Of a stretch of DNA of 31,494 nucleotides, positions 29,856 to 31,494 are shown in pieces; position 1 is the first letter of the stretch; the number at the start of each line of letters is the position of its first letter. The stretch is from a virus: positions 1 to 31,494 of the IMG/VR virus record IMGVR_UViG_3300042301_001347; one strand, written 5' to 3'. Below the pieces are notes generated by a model that made no database searches, was not told where the DNA came from, and saw only the letters and a program-made list of their open reading frames with translations. A program made the translations under genes and the position numbers.

Positions 29856-30394
29856 GCTTTCACTTTCTTGGAGAACAGTGCCTTCTGGATGGCACACAGG
29901 GTTTGGGCTTGGGTCAATGCGTCGGCCATGGCGTTGTGCTTGACGCCCATGTCTGGGGTACGCACACTTTTCGCGCCGGGCAGGTTCTTGTAGGTGCGGA
30001 AGCAGCGGTTGTTCCAGAACTTCCACGGCACCTCCATGCTCATCGAGGTGTAAGCATGAGCCAGCATCGGCAGATCGAAGTCGGCCCCGTTTGACCACAT
30101 GATGTTTTCGTCGTTGGCCAACCAGTTACTGAAGTGGACCAGCGAGTCATCGAGATGTTCTTTGGGCTCAAAGAACACTTGGCGTGCAGCAGCTTCCTGC
30201 TTGAACCACCAGATCAGCGTGTCTTCGCTGATGCGGCGTTTGTGTTCGAGGTTGGACTCGACCGAGACGGAGCTGTAGAAACCCTCGTCACTGATTTCGC
30301 CCGTGTCGAGATCGAATCGGACAGCTCCGATGCTGAGGATCACCGCGTCGGCGGTCGTGCCGAGGGTCTCCAGGTCAACCATTACGTGCTTCAT
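29852..30394 (-). CDS. DEDDh-family 3'-5' exonuclease
   Basis: A 180-aa protein starting at ATG 30394 with a GGAG ribosome site. Exo I is MVDLETLG with Asp7 and Glu9. Exo II is WSNGADFDLPML with Asp107 (or Asp105). Exo III is KHNAMADALTQA with His153 and Asp158. This is a complete DEDDh set. The overall pattern (DLETLGT..DAVILSIGAV, WWFKQ..AAR) matches the exonuclease VIII-like/Rv2179c-like group of small phage exonucleases that trim 3' ends of DNA or RNA. It is a stand-alone nuclease, not part of a polymerase, since no polymerase domain is fused. A strong terminator lies immediately upstream. Confidence 0.92.
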   Translation of the reverse strand: MKHVMVDLETLGTTADAVILSIGAVRFDLDTGEISDEGFYSSVSVESNLEHKRRISEDTLIWWFKQEAAARQVFFEPKEHLDDSLVHFSNWLANDENIMWSNGADFDLPMLAHAYTSMSMEVPWKFWNNRCFRTYKNLPGAKSVRTPDMGVKHNAMADALTQAQTLCAIQKALFSKKVKA

Positions 30395-30418
30395 GCACAG
30401 CTCCGTTCCTGTTGGGTA

Positions 30419-30451
30419 CAAAAATAGCCACCTGGGTGTCCCCAGGCGGCT
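30419..30451 (-). terminator. Strong intrinsic terminator between early genes
   Basis: On the minus strand AGCCGCCTGGG pairs with CCCAGGTGGCT (11 bp, one G-T wobble) around GACA and is followed by ATTTTTG. A further 7-bp hairpin, TAAGCCG/CGGCTTA, lies just before it at the end of the Lys/Ala-rich gene. It separates the upstream early genes from the exonuclease-to-integrase chain, so downstream genes need readthrough, antitermination or another promoter. Confidence 0.8.
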
Positions 30452-30468
30452 CGGCTAAGCCGGGCGGC

Positions 30469-30762
30469 TTAGACTGTGGCGGCAGGCTCCAGTTCAGCCA
30501 ACTGGGCGTTGATCTTTTCAGCACCCTTGGCAGCAGCAGCAGCTGCCTTTTCTGCTTTGGCCGTAGCAGCGGCAACAGCCTTCTGCGCGGCGGCGATGGT
30601 CTTGTCCGCTTCCTTCTTGGCTGCAGCCAGGGCTTTGTTGGCAGCAGTCAGTTCAGCCTGGTAGGGCTTCAGGTTTGCGGTGTTTTCTTTCAACGCCTTC
30701 GTCAGCTCGGCTTTGCGAGCTTTGATTTCAGCAGGGGTCAGGGTCTTTTTAGCTTTGGCCAC
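30469..30762 (-). CDS. Lys/Ala-rich coiled-coil protein, 97 aa, GTG start
   Basis: GTG 30762 is chosen because GGAG lies 7 nt upstream; the longer frame overlaps the preceding gene. The product is extremely rich in Ala and Lys, with an unbroken helix from about residue 10 to 90 and repeated KAxAAAxK units (ANKALAAAKKEADKTIAAAQ). It resembles histone H1-like or coiled-coil proteins. A DNA-coating or scaffold role is possible, but such low-complexity helices are hard to assign. It ends at TAA directly before a double hairpin terminator, which suggests high expression. Confidence 0.7.
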   Translation of the reverse strand: MAKAKKTLTPAEIKARKAELTKALKENTANLKPYQAELTAANKALAAAKKEADKTIAAAQKAVAAATAKAEKAAAAAAKGAEKINAQLAELEPAATV

Positions 30763-30970
30763 GGTATTTCTCCTTGAGTTGGCGCGAGTAACGAACTTCA
30801 TTGAGCCGGACGGCTCGGGATATGAGGCGGTCAATGAATGACTGCCTCCGGCGAGTGGCGCTCTCGAGCTCGAGAGCAGCCAACACTTCTTCCTCGGTCA
30901 GGTCGTTCAGAAGCGCAGTCAGCTCTCCGAACGACTCCAGAGCCCGAGTGACTTCGAACTTCCTGACCAT
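30749..30970 (-). CDS. Small charged helical protein, 73 aa
   Basis: Start chosen at ATG 30970 with GAGG 5 nt upstream; a GTG two codons earlier overlaps that site. The last codons overlap the next gene by 14 bp. The protein is highly charged and helical: LNDLTEEEVLAALELESATRR followed by an Arg-rich stretch (RLISRAVRLNEVRYSRQLKEKY). The acidic helix followed by a basic helix may form a small helical hairpin. No known family is recognised. It lies between the Cys-rich protein and the Lys/Ala-rich protein. Confidence 0.65.
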   Translation of the reverse strand: MVRKFEVTRALESFGELTALLNDLTEEEVLAALELESATRRRQSFIDRLISRAVRLNEVRYSRQLKEKYRGQS

Positions 30971-30977
30971 GGGCACC

Positions 30978-31494
30978 TCAGCGGCGACCTGCTGTCACAG
31001 GCTTGCGTGCGGGGGTCTGCTTGACCACCTTCACAGGCTTTGCGTACTGCGAGACGTCGGGTTCAGCGGCCAGCATTGCCTTGGCGTCTTCCAGACGGCT
31101 CATGGCCACGGCGGCGTTCTCGTTGATTTCAGGCTCGGAGAACTTCAGGCTGGGGTAGTCAGAGTTGTCGTCGAAGGACACTGTGGTCACCACACCGGCA
31201 GGAGGCACACCGAACTGGCGACCGACGCTCTGCGCGTAGCTGTCCCAGCCCTTGATGCCAGTGGGCGACACTTTCAGGGTCCACAACGGATCGTCTTTTT
31301 CGGCATCGGGCTGCATGACGGCCAGAACACGGGTGTTCTTGCAAGCCTTGCCCTTGCCGCGACTGCCGAATGCGTTCATCGGGCAGCTGTTGCAGTCTTC
31401 GCACTGCTTGTCAGGTGAGTTGTCGCTGGCGATCAGTGCTTTCGGGTTGTCGCCGATGGCGAAGCAGGCGGGCGGGGAGATGTTCTCCTTGTCG
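30978..31494 (-). CDS. Cys-rich phage protein, 5' end beyond the window
   Basis: The frame stays open from the right edge of the window to TGA 30978-30980. An ATG at 31379 is internal: the 38 codons before it are clearly coding, with ENISPPACFAIGDN and a cysteine cluster, CEDCNSCPMNAFGS, followed by GKGKACKNTRVLAVM. Such a C..C..CP...FGS..GKGKACKNTR block, likely a zinc site, occurs in a family of phage proteins of unknown function that lie among early DNA-metabolism genes. The C-terminal part is a beta domain followed by a Lys/Pro/Val-rich tail. A single-stranded-DNA or recombination role has not been shown. Confidence 0.75.
   Translation of the reverse strand, partial: DKENISPPACFAIGDNPKALIASDNSPDKQCEDCNSCPMNAFGSRGKGKACKNTRVLAVMQPDAEKDDPLWTLKVSPTGIKGWDSYAQSVGRQFGVPPAGVVTTVSFDDNSDYPSLKFSEPEINENAAVAMSRLEDAKAMLAAEPDVSQYAKPVKVVKQTPARKPVTAGRR

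Noticed and set aside
1-31494. CRISPR arrays, insertion sequences or toxin-antitoxin pairs
   Set aside because: No regularly spaced repeats, transposase motifs or typical paired small genes were found.

Overview
The window is a contiguous piece of a temperate, tailed bacteriophage genome with GC-rich DNA. It most likely infects a betaproteobacterium. The host call rests mainly on a 47-bp segment (about 23282-23328) that reads as the 3' half of a tRNA-Val(GAC) gene ending in an encoded CCA, which is the expected core of a phage attachment site. Phage genes continue on both sides of this core, so the sequence is in the attP configuration (virion, circular or permuted form) rather than an integrated prophage bounded by attL and attR. 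The two large proteins at the end of the structural block look like ejected internal virion proteins, which suggests a short-tailed (podovirus-like) particle. No tape-measure or sheath gene is visible.

Positions 1-22628 are all on the plus strand and form the late block. It opens with the end of a virion protein and a polytopic membrane protein. A compact lysis cassette follows: an XhlA-like membrane protein, a DUF7940-type holin candidate, a signal-arrest-release GH24 endolysin, and an Rz i-spanin with the Rz1 lipoprotein nested inside it. Tail and adsorption genes come next: a 392-aa tail protein, two small paralogous virion proteins flanking a 565-aa structural protein, a 1585-aa multidomain adhesion/tail protein, and a 630-aa helical repeat protein. 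The block ends with a 694-aa Gly/Pro-repeat protein and a 2450-aa giant protein carrying an HEALH zinc-metallopeptidase motif.

Positions 22629-23431 form the junction between the converging blocks. It holds a terminator hairpin, an AT-rich imperfect inverted repeat of about 87 bp, two short leftward genes, and the attP site. In attP the tRNA core is flanked by two pairs of TGTCATA direct repeats that look like integrase arm-binding sites. A strong hairpin terminator follows the core.

Positions 23432-31494 are all on the minus strand and form the early/metabolic block, transcribed leftward. In transcription order it holds: a Cys-rich protein cut by the window edge, a small helical protein, a Lys/Ala-rich protein, a strong terminator, a DEDDh exonuclease, a DUF3310 protein, a von Willebrand A protein, a tiny membrane protein, a PD-(D/E)XK nuclease, a DksA/TraR-like zinc finger, a hypothetical protein, another hypothetical protein, an ATP-dependent DNA ligase, two small hypotheticals, an HNH homing endonuclease, a dimeric-type dUTPase, a tyrosine integrase and two small hypotheticals. 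Most junctions are 4-bp ATGA/GTGA overlaps, implying extensive translational coupling, with the integrase near the distal end of the chain. The VWA segment is bounded by a 17-bp direct repeat that duplicates the start of the nuclease gene, a plausible scar of an insertion. DNA polymerase, helicase, repressor, terminase, portal and capsid genes are not in view.
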